NCBI RefSeq assembly: GCF_002836505.1
Contig: NZ_PJBF01000063.1
Location: 1 to 41,035, forward strand
Direction of reading: 5' to 3'
DNA from: Psychrobacter sp. Choline-02u-9
GTDB taxonomy: Bacteria > Pseudomonadota > Gammaproteobacteria > Pseudomonadales > Moraxellaceae
DNA: 41,035 bases
In this document: one piece after another, positions 8,552 through 16,329 of the stretch
Position numbering within the stretch: the first letter of the stretch is position 1
Layout: each line of letters begins with the position of its first letter
Made by a program: the position numbers and the translations under genes
The notes under the pieces: generated by a model
Told to the model about the DNA's origin: nothing
What the model saw: the letters and a program-made list of their open reading frames with translations, nothing else
Database searches by the model: none

Positions 8552-9727
8552 TCATGGATTTTGTATTATACCTCGCTCTATCAGTAGCTTATCTAAAGCA
8601 CTCCCATCCTGACGAGTTAGATTGGGCACATAACGTGAATACACTGTGAATAACATTGTAGTGCTGCTATGACCCATTTGCGCAGCAATCCATTCAGGAG
8701 ACTCGCCTGCAGCAAGCCAAAGAGTGGCAGCCGTATGTCTACTTTGATAGGGATTACGTATATCAAGCTCCAGATATCGCAATAACGGATACCAAACTCT
8801 CTTTGTCACATTGCGATGACTCAAAGGAGTACCTGCTTTTGTACTAAACACAAACTCACTTCGATGTTTAGTGAAGCTCTGCTGCTCAATCAATGCATCG
8901 TAAACCAGTTGATTCATGTGGATAATACGATTAGAGCCGGAAGTTTTAGTGTCACCTATAACACCTCCAACAATTGCTTGATCAATAACGATTTGTCTAC
9001 GTTCAAAGTCAATATTTTTCCACGGTAAACCGTCAATTTCACCTGTACGCATGCCTGTAAAAAACCGTACTGTGAAATATGGCTTATAGTCTACTCTGAC
9101 GTTGTCAATGATGAGCATGACTTCCTCTAAGGTAAAAGGACTAACATTACTTTTAGGTACACTTAGTGGCTTTATATTCTTCCAAGGGTTCTCAAAATCA
9201 AAACGCTCAGATGCTTCGGTAATCACCATACGTAATGGCGTCATAATGTGGTTGATTCGAGATGCTGATAAAAGTCGTCCACTATTTCCTTCCTTGACTA
9301 GATTACCCCGAAAAGCCATTATTTTAGCTTTGTTTATGGTATTTAGTGGCACATTGCCAAAATGGGGAAGTAGATAAATCTTAAGTATGTTTTCTACATT
9401 AGTTATCTGAGAGCACCGCCATTCCGGTTTTTTTTCCTCTAACCAAACTCTGCTAAAGCAATCAAATCCTGAGCTTGAGTCCTTATGGCTATTCGTTGAT
9501 CTCATGAGCTCTAAGCTTTGAAACTGCTCAAGCTTTTTACTCTGTGGAAAATAGTTTTCATATCGAAAACTACCTAATTGAATCTCTGCTTGCATTTTAC
9601 TAACGAAATTTTCTAGACGCTTTCGATTAGGCTTAGTGTCTGCCAGTAAGGTTTGCTCTCTACAACGTTGGCCTATGTATCGAAAATCTACATATAGGTT
9701 GCCATTACGGCTATTGATACTCGCCAT
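8552..9727 (-). CDS. Phage-type tyrosine integrase (391 aa)
   Basis: This has the usual length and layout of a phage or island integrase. There is an N-terminal arm-binding domain of the short 'Min27-like' type (residues 1-60, starting MASINSRNGNLYVDFRYIG), a SAM-like core-binding domain (about 85-180) and a catalytic domain with R227 in TGMRTGE, TKTSG around residue 267, R330 in YQSRH, H353 in MGHSS and the nucleophile Y363 in TVYSRY. The first position of the HxxR box is Tyr (Y327), as in other members of this subgroup. GGAG lies 7 nt before the ATG. It should integrate and excise the island. The putative excisionase gene ends 2 bp before its start. Confidence 0.92.
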   Translation of the reverse strand: MASINSRNGNLYVDFRYIGQRCREQTLLADTKPNRKRLENFVSKMQAEIQLGSFRYENYFPQSKKLEQFQSLELMRSTNSHKDSSSGFDCFSRVWLEEKKPEWRCSQITNVENILKIYLLPHFGNVPLNTINKAKIMAFRGNLVKEGNSGRLLSASRINHIMTPLRMVITEASERFDFENPWKNIKPLSVPKSNVSPFTLEEVMLIIDNVRVDYKPYFTVRFFTGMRTGEIDGLPWKNIDFERRQIVIDQAIVGGVIGDTKTSGSNRIIHMNQLVYDALIEQQSFTKHRSEFVFSTKAGTPLSHRNVTKRVWYPLLRYLELDIRNPYQSRHTAATLWLAAGESPEWIAAQMGHSSTTMLFTVYSRYVPNLTRQDGSALDKLLIERGIIQNP

Positions 9728-9729
9728 GA

Positions 9730-9945
9730 TTACGCTCCCGCTGCAAATGGAATGTTATCGTCGTAGCCTGTCAGCATTAACTCTTCAATCTTTTGCCATA
9801 TGAAAAGAATTTTTCTACCTCCAAATGGTTTGATGTAATGAACGCCCTCAATGAATACCGCATCCTTAAGTTGATTGCGTATTGTCTTGCTGTCATATTT
9901 AATACGTTGTGACAGCTCTTCGGTTGTTAAATAGGTATAACTCAT
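9730..9945 (-). CDS. Putative excisionase / small helix-turn-helix protein
   Basis: A 71-aa protein whose first half reads as a winged helix-turn-helix of the excisionase/AlpA type: LTTEELSQRIKYDSKTIRNQL, then a wing-like EGVHYIKPFGGRKILF. It sits directly in front of the integrase with a 2-bp gap and an AAGGA ribosome site 7 nt before ATG, so the two are co-transcribed. Proteins of this size, fold and position usually direct integrase towards excision or control its expression. It could instead act purely as a transcription regulator. Confidence 0.7.
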   Translation of the reverse strand: MSYTYLTTEELSQRIKYDSKTIRNQLKDAVFIEGVHYIKPFGGRKILFIWQKIEELMLTGYDDNIPFAAGA

Positions 9946-9994
9946 AGTAAAATCCTTACTAAAGATTAAAGTGTTATTATCTAATAGCTTTATG

Positions 9995-10060
9995 ACCTGC
10001 TATAGAACATAATTTACACTAAAAATCATCTTTTGCAAGACATTTTTATCTACAGTAGGT
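9995..10060. promoter_or_regulatory. Imperfect inverted repeat in divergent promoter region
   Basis: ACCTGCTATAGA (9995-10006) and TCTACAGTAGGT (10049-10060) are inverted copies matching at 10 of 12 positions. They bracket the AT-rich centre between the excisionase/integrase pair (leftward) and the Xre-type regulator gene (rightward). Spaced dyads like this are typical operators of a phage-style repressor that controls both directions. The link to the regulator encoded at 10070 is inference. Confidence 0.4.
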
Positions 10061-10069
10061 TATTTTATT

Positions 10070-10291
10070 ATGGGGGAGGTTATGGTGAAATGTAATTTAT
10101 CTAGAATTATGGGCGAAAAAAGACTTAAGATTGCCGATGTGTCTAGAGATACAGATGTCAACAGAGGCACAATCACACGTATGTATAACGAAGAAGCGAC
10201 CAGAGTGGATCTAGAGGTAGTAGAAAAGCTATGCTTATATTTAGATATTGAAGTGGGCGACCTTTATGAGCTAGTTAAGGAAGAAGAATAA
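10070..10291 (+). CDS. Xre/Cro-type helix-turn-helix regulator
   Basis: A compact protein of about 70 residues that is all Cro/CI-like helix-turn-helix: LSRIMGEKRLKIADVSRDT, then VNRGTITRMYNEEATRVDLEVVEKLCLYLDIEVGDLYELV. It resembles the HTH_26 group of small regulators. The start is ambiguous. The ATG at 10070 has no ribosome site; a GGGGGAGG run at 10072-10079 sits 2 nt before an ATG at 10082 and 5 nt before a GTG at 10085, so the protein may start at one of those. It is divergent from the integrase operon and probably controls it. Confidence 0.8.
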   Translation: MGEVMVKCNLSRIMGEKRLKIADVSRDTDVNRGTITRMYNEEATRVDLEVVEKLCLYLDIEVGDLYELVKEEE

Positions 10292-10427
10292 ACTTTCCTC
10301 CTTTTAAAATTCAAGATAGTGCTGCGCTTATCAGTTATTACACCAAATAATACGCAGCAATATAGTTTCTCAAATGAGTTAAATGTTCTATTAAGTAATA
10401 AAAAGCTCTATAGAAGGTCATTTTGAT

Positions 10428-10455
10428 TTGCATCAGCTCAAAATGTATGTATAAT
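10428..10455 (+). promoter_or_regulatory. Sigma70-like promoter for the 10517 ORF
   Basis: TTGCAT and TATAAT separated by 16 bp, followed about 60 bp later by a strong ribosome site and the ATG at 10517. The -10 box is consensus; the -35 box matches at 4 of 6 positions. The leader repeats a short motif (CTGTAGGA near 10461, CTACAGGAGG near 10501). Confidence 0.45.
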
Positions 10456-10516
10456 TCAATCTGTAGGAAGTCATTACGACTAACAGAAAGAAATATTAAT
10501 CTACAGGAGGTTATAC

Positions 10517-10795
10517 ATGAACACATTTATTAAGTCACCGCATGCTTCAATCTGGTTAAGCGCCGAAGCGATATCGCTATCTACCAAGCTTATGGTAAAC
10601 CTGCAAATACAACAGGGCTCGCAGTTAGCAAGAATGCTAGGCGTTAACCCCCTTTTCTACAATGATGAAGCGGTTAGGATATGGGTTCAACGTGAGCTCA
10701 ATGAGGGGTTAGCGCTAAATCATTATGCATTAACGAATCTTGAGACCAAATTTTTGGACATTATGAATCACTACGATATTCCTTATTCGTTGTGA
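10517..10795 (+). CDS. Small protein of unknown function (92 aa)
   Basis: A strong ribosome site (AGGAGG, 6 nt before ATG) supports a real, well-translated gene. The 92-aa sequence looks helical and soluble, with no signal peptide or membrane segment and no motif I recognise. It is followed 31 bp later by a second small ORF in the same direction, and both end at the hairpin at 11161-11202, so they form a two-gene unit between the integrase regulator and the conflict genes. Confidence 0.6.
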   Translation: MNTFIKSPHASIWLSAEAISLSTKLMVNLQIQQGSQLARMLGVNPLFYNDEAVRIWVQRELNEGLALNHYALTNLETKFLDIMNHYDIPYSL

Positions 10796-10826
10796 TCAAC
10801 GTTAACTATTTGGTTTGGAGATAACC

Positions 10827-11147
10827 ATGAGCTTAAAACTTATTTTTAGCGCCAATGCAGATCAGTCCGACATACAACTATGTGAAGACTATTGGGCATA
10901 CGGGCATAATGGACGGTATGTAGAGCATATAGAAACGCTCTGTAGACAGTATAGTGTTGATTATCATATTTTGTTTGGTGTATTAGCGGAGTGCCAAGCT
11001 TACTTAGATGATGTGCACTGTGAGTACTGTGGACGGCCTTATCAACTTGATGTACCAGCGGATATACCTTATATCAGAAAACAATCATCTTGGTTCTGCG
11101 AATCATGTATTAGTTTTTCTGGCGGGCAGCTTACAGTTGGTAGGTGA
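10827..11147 (+). CDS. Small zinc-ribbon-like protein (106 aa)
   Basis: The ATG at 10827 has GGAG 6 nt upstream and is preferred over the in-frame TTG at 10815, which overlaps that ribosome site. The C-terminal half has two Cys pairs, CEYC (65-68) and CESC (91-94), spaced 22 residues apart as in a zinc ribbon. The N-terminal 60 residues are helical and acidic. I do not recognise the family. Small zinc-ribbon proteins are common in phage-like early regions, as DNA-binding or adaptor factors. Confidence 0.6.
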   Translation: MSLKLIFSANADQSDIQLCEDYWAYGHNGRYVEHIETLCRQYSVDYHILFGVLAECQAYLDDVHCEYCGRPYQLDVPADIPYIRKQSSWFCESCISFSGGQLTVGR

Positions 11148-11160
11148 GATTTAAGAGCAG

Positions 11161-11202
11161 TAATAATAACCAAATAGTCTATCGGTTATTTGGTTATTAT
11201 TA
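11161..11202. terminator. Bidirectional hairpin between convergent genes
   Basis: A perfect 16-bp inverted repeat (TAATAATAACCAAATA and its complement) around a 10-nt loop, extendable by G-T pairs. It lies 13 bp past the stop of the zinc-ribbon ORF and 40 bp past the stop of the convergent 1077-aa gene. The stem is AT-rich and lacks a long pure U-run, so it may act as a terminator or as an mRNA-stabilising hairpin for both sides. Confidence 0.65.
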
Positions 11203-11242
11203 TGTCATAAGATAAAGAAGTTTCTATTTAGAGCGATCTAGC

Positions 11243-14200
11243 TTATTTTGACTCTAATACCTTCTGAAAAGGTGGATTAACTATACCTTCTGGTACTAGA
11301 ATATTATCTTCAGGGTGTATAGCTATTTTTTCAATATCATTAATACCGATTTCCCAAGCTTGCTTGACATGAATTTCTTTTATACTGATAGCGGAATCAA
11401 ACTCAACTTCTGGATATTGATTTCCTTTGATCATATAGGCTGGCGCTAATCTAAAGCTTTTGAACTTATTGTACGATTCTTCAAACTGCATCCAACTTGA
11501 GTCATTATTAGGTTCCATTGTTTGGATTCTAGCTATCATAGTAAATAACTTTGCATTACTTCCTGTTTTAATATTTTCTGATAAAACTACACGGTAGTGA
11601 GCAGGGTTTTCTCTATCAATTCCCCTTATAACTGATACACGAAATCTTTTACCTATGTCTACATGTGTCAATTGTTTCAGTAAGTGCTCAAATATACTCA
11701 AGCCCTTCTTTTTATCTTTAAAGAGTAGGAACATGTAAGGGGGTTCATCAGGTGATCCCATGTAACCAACTCCCTCCCATCTTGTTGAGTCCCACAAGTC
11801 TGATCTGATTAGCTTTGTTACTACAATGTCTTTATGAGTATGTTTCTCCATATCGAATACAGGTATGTTTTCATGATCACCTAGCTCTATGGGTTCAATA
11901 TCTATACTATCTTGTTTGGGTGCATCAACATCCCACGAGATGTTTCTCAGCAGTGGGAAATGTGTACCTTGAGTCAATTTTTTAAGTAAATCGTTATGTG
12001 AATTCTTACCTAGAATATTATAAATAGCTCCTAAACAGGTTTCAAACATCATTGATCGCGCAAAAATTTTATCTTCTGTAATTAGCTTCTCAAGAGTCAT
12101 TTTAGAGTCTTTGATTAAAAAACAGCTATCAACAAAATCTGCAATAAAGAACATAAACCATTCACCTATAATAGGTTTGTTATTTTGGTTTAGATCTTCC
12201 CATAAGAAAGGGTGGCACAATATTTCGAATACTGTTCCTCTATCATTAACAATATATTCATGAGAAATTAAGTTTTCAGAATCTTCAAAAGAGACTATAT
12301 CAATATTTACGATAGGTATTTTTGCAATAATATTATCTATCAGAGCAGTAGCTAAGAAGCTTTCAAGACTAGTTAAAATCGCCTCTGTCAATTCAATAAA
12401 CGGTGTCTTATTAGGGAAGGATAATTTAATTTCACAACCTAATATTTTGGTACTATAAGTATTGTATTGAGGTAATGAAGGTAGCACTTTTGAAGTAGGG
12501 TGTTCTGTATCGTAATTTCTAAGGTCCAGCATTAACTTCAGTACACCTTCATCGTTACTACTTTCTAAAAGTTCCCGTACTTTATCTTTATATCCCAAAG
12601 TATATAATAAGGTTATCTGCGAATAAAATAGACCTAGCTCTTCTAAATTATCAACTAAATACTCGAACTCTTGAATTTCTTTTAAGTTACAACTAAGTAT
12701 TAAATTAGCCATGCAGCCATCAAAATTAATAATCTTATCTTCATCTATAAACCTATCATTAATAACTTGCGAGCTCCATAATCCAGTTTTTAACCATGTT
12801 AATGATTGAGCAATACGGCCAAGAGTAAGTTCGTTCCAAGCTAGTGAGAAGTATGCTTCTATAGCCAATGGAAGAATAACTTTATTTTTATGAAAGTAGT
12901 TTGTCAACAACGAAGCTGCGTTTAAAAGAGTTCCTCTTGCTGCCCAATGCAAATCGACTTGTGAATATATATCCGATAATGCCATATTGGCGTAAGTCAT
13001 CTCTTCAAGTGCTTCTTCTTTATTTAAGCCTACTAAAGTCTTTCCAATCAATTGAATAGCTCTATAGTAGTTACCTCTCTCTGCCTGCTTAATACCACGC
13101 TCAAGAGCTATTTTACTAGTCTTTAAGTCACCATTACGTTTGATAGATTGTTCAGTTAGGTAGTCTTGTAGCGCCTGATAATTTGGGTAAGTATGAAATA
13201 TATCGTCTAACTGATCAATATACCCATAAATATTTTCAAATGAAAAACCTATTAGATATTCACCTTGTTGGCATACTTTCTGGATTCTTTGAAAGATTTC
13301 TTCCATTTTATCTTTACTATCAAAGTTCAGAATAAGCTGTAGCTGAGTCAAAGCTATTTCTGCTTGTAAAGCGTTACTAGGTCGGCTTTTATCCAGAATG
13401 ATTTCATTTAACTGAGAAACAGTATTGTTTGTAACATTATCAACTGCATAAGTACCTTGTCCTTCATGTCTATATCGATGACTAATCTGAATAACTAATA
13501 AAGTAACAAAGTCTGCCCAGAGAATAGAGTTACTGGATTCAGTGATTGTTTCGTACGCGCTCTTAAAGTTACTTTCGAAACTTTTAAAATCTTCATGCCA
13601 GTAGTATGAAGCTCTAGCATAGTTGTAATAGGCATAAAATATTTGGTTTGTTGTACCATACCTTTGAGCTATTTTGACAGCTCGGTCATACAAACCTTGT
13701 GTCTCAAACACTGGATTTTCAAGTTGCTTACTCAACTCAGCAATATCTAAGAAAATATTAACTTGATTAAAAGTAATTTCATTAGGATTAATGTCACTAT
13801 TGATTTGAAAAGTAAGTTTCTCAAGCCTTTGCTTCTTGCCATAGTCCTCAGGACTGAGGATAATTTCTCGTTTGAAATTAGTTGGAACCTGTAAAGTATC
13901 AATAGCAATATACTCAAGTTTATTTTTATAAGTCTCATCCAATAACCAGTTAATATCTAAGATGCAGACTTGAATACTGTATTGGTTTGAAAGCTCGTCT
14001 TCAAGCTTGCTTCTTTGATCAGCTTTAGCAAGCTGATTTGTAATACAAAAAACTTTAGTATAGCCTCGATTAGTTTCAACTATTTTCTCAACATCTTTTT
14101 TACATTTTGTTTTCCATGACTTTTGAGTGCTGACTGCGAATGCCCAACGTTCATTATTAGCATTACTATTTACACCTACATACCAAAGTAGTTTGTTCTG

Positions 14201-14476
14201 CTCTGAGACTGGAAAAGTCTGTGTGTCCGTTTTGCCATCGCCACCTGCTACAGGGCCAGTTTGCTCAAGCAAGTTTGGGCAAATAGTTTTTTGGCATATT
14301 TCTTTGACAAATGTTTCAAATGCGAGCTCTTTGCTCTTAGCATTTAGGTTAGATAAGTAGGTTTCAAGGTGTACTCTGTCAAGCTGACTACTAATCATTT
14401 TTTCAGAAGAAGAGAATTGTTCGGGACGTCTGTTTTTGAGAAACTGCTTCGGAGTAGGTAAGGCTTTAATATCCAT
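11243..14476 (-). CDS. PD-(D/E)XK-like nuclease with long helical-repeat body
   Basis: A 1077-aa protein. Residues about 48-180 look like a restriction-endonuclease fold: E54 in a helix (FETFVKEI), GGDGKTD with D80 and D84, then a strand ending STQKSWK (Q118, K119), like the D...QxK pattern of Mrr-type nucleases, followed by VFCITNQ and ILDINWLL strands. From about 230 to 700 it is a continuous series of paired helices resembling TPRs (for example ALERGIKQAERGNYYRAIQLI). The last 180 residues form a separate mixed domain. AGGA lies 8 nt before the ATG. It is divergent from the GTPase operon. A sensor-plus-DNase role in phage defence is inferred; the helical region would be the sensor. Confidence 0.7.
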   Translation of the reverse strand: MDIKALPTPKQFLKNRRPEQFSSSEKMISSQLDRVHLETYLSNLNAKSKELAFETFVKEICQKTICPNLLEQTGPVAGGDGKTDTQTFPVSEQNKLLWYVGVNSNANNERWAFAVSTQKSWKTKCKKDVEKIVETNRGYTKVFCITNQLAKADQRSKLEDELSNQYSIQVCILDINWLLDETYKNKLEYIAIDTLQVPTNFKREIILSPEDYGKKQRLEKLTFQINSDINPNEITFNQVNIFLDIAELSKQLENPVFETQGLYDRAVKIAQRYGTTNQIFYAYYNYARASYYWHEDFKSFESNFKSAYETITESSNSILWADFVTLLVIQISHRYRHEGQGTYAVDNVTNNTVSQLNEIILDKSRPSNALQAEIALTQLQLILNFDSKDKMEEIFQRIQKVCQQGEYLIGFSFENIYGYIDQLDDIFHTYPNYQALQDYLTEQSIKRNGDLKTSKIALERGIKQAERGNYYRAIQLIGKTLVGLNKEEALEEMTYANMALSDIYSQVDLHWAARGTLLNAASLLTNYFHKNKVILPLAIEAYFSLAWNELTLGRIAQSLTWLKTGLWSSQVINDRFIDEDKIINFDGCMANLILSCNLKEIQEFEYLVDNLEELGLFYSQITLLYTLGYKDKVRELLESSNDEGVLKLMLDLRNYDTEHPTSKVLPSLPQYNTYSTKILGCEIKLSFPNKTPFIELTEAILTSLESFLATALIDNIIAKIPIVNIDIVSFEDSENLISHEYIVNDRGTVFEILCHPFLWEDLNQNNKPIIGEWFMFFIADFVDSCFLIKDSKMTLEKLITEDKIFARSMMFETCLGAIYNILGKNSHNDLLKKLTQGTHFPLLRNISWDVDAPKQDSIDIEPIELGDHENIPVFDMEKHTHKDIVVTKLIRSDLWDSTRWEGVGYMGSPDEPPYMFLLFKDKKKGLSIFEHLLKQLTHVDIGKRFRVSVIRGIDRENPAHYRVVLSENIKTGSNAKLFTMIARIQTMEPNNDSSWMQFEESYNKFKSFRLAPAYMIKGNQYPEVEFDSAISIKEIHVKQAWEIGINDIEKIAIHPEDNILVPEGIVNPPFQKVLESK

Positions 14477-14567
14477 ATGATTTTTCCTGAAGACGATGAA
14501 TACGTTATACGACTATTTGTGAATCTATATGATAGCAACTGCAATAGGCAAGCCAAGCGGTCACAAG

Positions 14568-14609
14568 CTATATTGAACACCTGCTATTCACTAAATCTGT
14601 TCAATATAG
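14568..14609. repeat. 12-bp inverted repeat with 18-bp spacer
   Basis: CTATATTGAACA (14568-14579) and its exact complement TGTTCAATATAG (14598-14609), about 90 bp upstream of the nuclease/helical-repeat gene start. The distance between centres (30 bp, about three helical turns) suits two dimers or a looped operator; as RNA it would be a hairpin in the leader of that gene. Confidence 0.6.
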
Positions 14610-14638
14610 GTGTATCGACTAACTTACTTCTTTGTTTT

Positions 14639-14671
14639 CAGCCATAGATGGCTGACATGTTAAGTACTTAA
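14639..14671. repeat. Two adjacent perfect palindromes
   Basis: CAGCCAT-AG-ATGGCTG (14639-14654) and TTAAGTACTTAA (14660-14671) lie 5 bp apart. Both are perfect dyads, typical of dimeric regulator sites. No regulator gene is adjacent except the Xre-type protein at 10070, so the binding protein is unknown. Confidence 0.5.
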
Positions 14672-14943
14672 GATGCTGAATGGTAATTTGTCATATGAAA
14701 GGCTCACTCTCTCCAGATATCGACTGATAATGCAATGTCTTATTAATTTGCTCTGGTAGAGCTACTTTAAGCTACTTCAGATATTTTTCAGCGTTGATTT
14801 GGCTAGTTGCGATATTACCTGTCATATACAAATGCTCTGTAACTATCAATTTTTGTGAAGTATTGGTATATTCCATAAATATAAATATTTGATTAGTATG
14901 ACTGCTGCTGTCAAACCGCCTTCTCATGTTGATGCGGACAAAC

Positions 14944-14968
14944 ACACTACCGTATTTTGAAGTAGTGT
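14944..14968 (+). promoter_or_regulatory. Candidate operator of the GTPase-system operon
   Basis: A 7-bp inverted repeat, ACACTAC and GTAGTGT, with an 11-bp spacer, lies directly upstream of a TATAAA (14974-14979) that could be the -10 box for the gene starting at 15008. A protein bound here would cover the -35 to -10 interval. Promoter strength and the regulator are unknown. Confidence 0.4.
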
Positions 14969-15007
14969 TAAACTATAAAAATTTGAAAGTTACAATTAGG
15001 ATCTAAA

Positions 15008-16312
15008 ATGTACTCAACTCCCTCTAATACCGATATTTTGATAATGTGTGCATTAAAAGATGAATATGACCAACTCATTGAGGTAAATAGTGGAATATCT
15101 AAAAACTGGCAAGAATTTAATGTCAGTGATAGAAACGCTTCTAAAGCTGAATTTGTAACCGATTCGGGCACTACTATTACTATTGTTGCAACATGGGTAG
15201 CATCTATGGGAAGAGAAAGTGTACAAGCTGTTGTTGGACGCTTAATAAGTGAGTTAAACCCTAAATGTCTTGCTATGAGTGGTATATGTGCTGGCAGAAG
15301 AGGTAAAACTCAACTTGGAGATGTTATCTTTGCAGATCGTTTATGGTCTTATGATGTTGGTAAGCGAGTTGTAGAGAATGGTATCGAAGTCTTTCAAGGC
15401 GATACGTTGCAGTACAAACCAAGTGAAACAATAGTTCAAAACATGCAACGTACAAGTACGTTATATAAAAATCAGAGTATGGCATGGATGGAATTAAAGC
15501 CTCAGTATTCTTTAGAAGCGCAAGAAAACTGGGTATTGAGTCAATTAATAGATAATAAGAAACCAGTTGAACAAGATAATTTTGATGAAAAGTGTCCAGA
15601 TTGGAGCGATGTTATCTTGAGACTTAGAAAAAGAGGTTATATCGAGAAACCAGTTAAGTTAACCGAAGCGGGTATAGAATATATTCAAGATTTATTATTA
15701 CTCAACCCGAGAGGACTACCAGCAGAACCAGAGTTTTCTGTCCATGTTGCACCTATCGCAACAGGAGCAACTGTTACTGAAGATGAGCAAATATATAATA
15801 AGCTTTCAAGTTATATGAGAAAAGTGCTAGGACTAGACATGGAAGGAAGTGGGTTAGCTGCATCAGCTGATAGCTACGATATGCCATTTATATTTGCAAA
15901 AGGAGTATCAGATTTTGCAGATCCTTATAAAGATGATCGTTACCGTACTTTTGCAGCACGTGCTTCAGCTGAGTTGCTTATTCTCTTATTAAGGAATAGT
16001 GAGTCTTTATTTACTCGTAAAGAAGATAAGTTACCAGAAATTGAAAGCGATAATATGGACAGTGATGACATAGTGCGTCTGCTTGCAGAGTTGTATCCAG
16101 ACTTTGACGAAACTCAAGTCTTATGGGAAAGAGCAGGAGGTAAGCTGAGTGATTTAGAAAATAAGTCACGCCCATATACCCGCTGGCATACCATATGGAA
16201 AAAAGTAAACCAAGGCTCAGAAGTAACACCGAAAGCGCTTTTACAAATCATTCAAAAAGATAATCCTCAATGCATAGCTATAAAATCTTTATTAAAAGCT
16301 TACCACTCATAA
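15008..16312 (+). CDS. Nucleoside phosphorylase-fold effector with C-terminal EAD
   Basis: A 434-aa protein in two parts. Residues 8-330 show the PNP/MTA-SAH nucleosidase fold: ILIMCALKDEY at the start, SGICAGRRGKTQLGDVIFAD (91-110), and near the end GLDMEGSG (E279, the nucleoside-binding Met-Glu) and GVSDFAD (D302, the catalytic Asp position). A segment at about 199-230, ending LTEAGIEYIQ, interrupts the fold and looks like a winged helix. Residues 352-434 form an effector-associated domain also found at the end of the 811-aa protein at 19271. Related nucleosidases in Detocs and CBASS destroy ATP or similar purines, so nucleotide depletion is the likely activity; the substrate is inferred. 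AGGA sits 6 nt before the ATG. Confidence 0.85.
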   Translation: MYSTPSNTDILIMCALKDEYDQLIEVNSGISKNWQEFNVSDRNASKAEFVTDSGTTITIVATWVASMGRESVQAVVGRLISELNPKCLAMSGICAGRRGKTQLGDVIFADRLWSYDVGKRVVENGIEVFQGDTLQYKPSETIVQNMQRTSTLYKNQSMAWMELKPQYSLEAQENWVLSQLIDNKKPVEQDNFDEKCPDWSDVILRLRKRGYIEKPVKLTEAGIEYIQDLLLLNPRGLPAEPEFSVHVAPIATGATVTEDEQIYNKLSSYMRKVLGLDMEGSGLAASADSYDMPFIFAKGVSDFADPYKDDRYRTFAARASAELLILLLRNSESLFTRKEDKLPEIESDNMDSDDIVRLLAELYPDFDETQVLWERAGGKLSDLENKSRPYTRWHTIWKKVNQGSEVTPKALLQIIQKDNPQCIAIKSLLKAYHS

Positions 16313-16329
16313 AATTTGGAGTACAGTAA

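Larger units (their letters stand above)
14477..15007. other. 531-bp divergent intergenic region, palindrome-rich
   Basis: No gene is visible here. It separates the leftward nuclease/helical-repeat gene from the rightward GTPase-system operon, so it must hold both promoters. It contains three separate dyads at 14568-14671 and one at 14944-14968 (listed separately), plus AT-rich tracts around 14845-14900 and 14970-14990 that could be promoter elements. A direct repeat AGCTACTT occurs twice around 14760-14780. Confidence 0.6.

Noticed and set aside
10517..11147. Toxin-antitoxin pair
   Set aside because: The sizes and spacing fit, but neither protein has toxin or antitoxin motifs that I recognise, and a zinc ribbon is not diagnostic.
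15008..16312. Housekeeping MTA/SAH nucleosidase (mtnN)
   Set aside because: The protein is nearly twice the usual length, has an inserted helical segment and a C-terminal EAD, and sits in a GTPase operon, all unlike mtnN.
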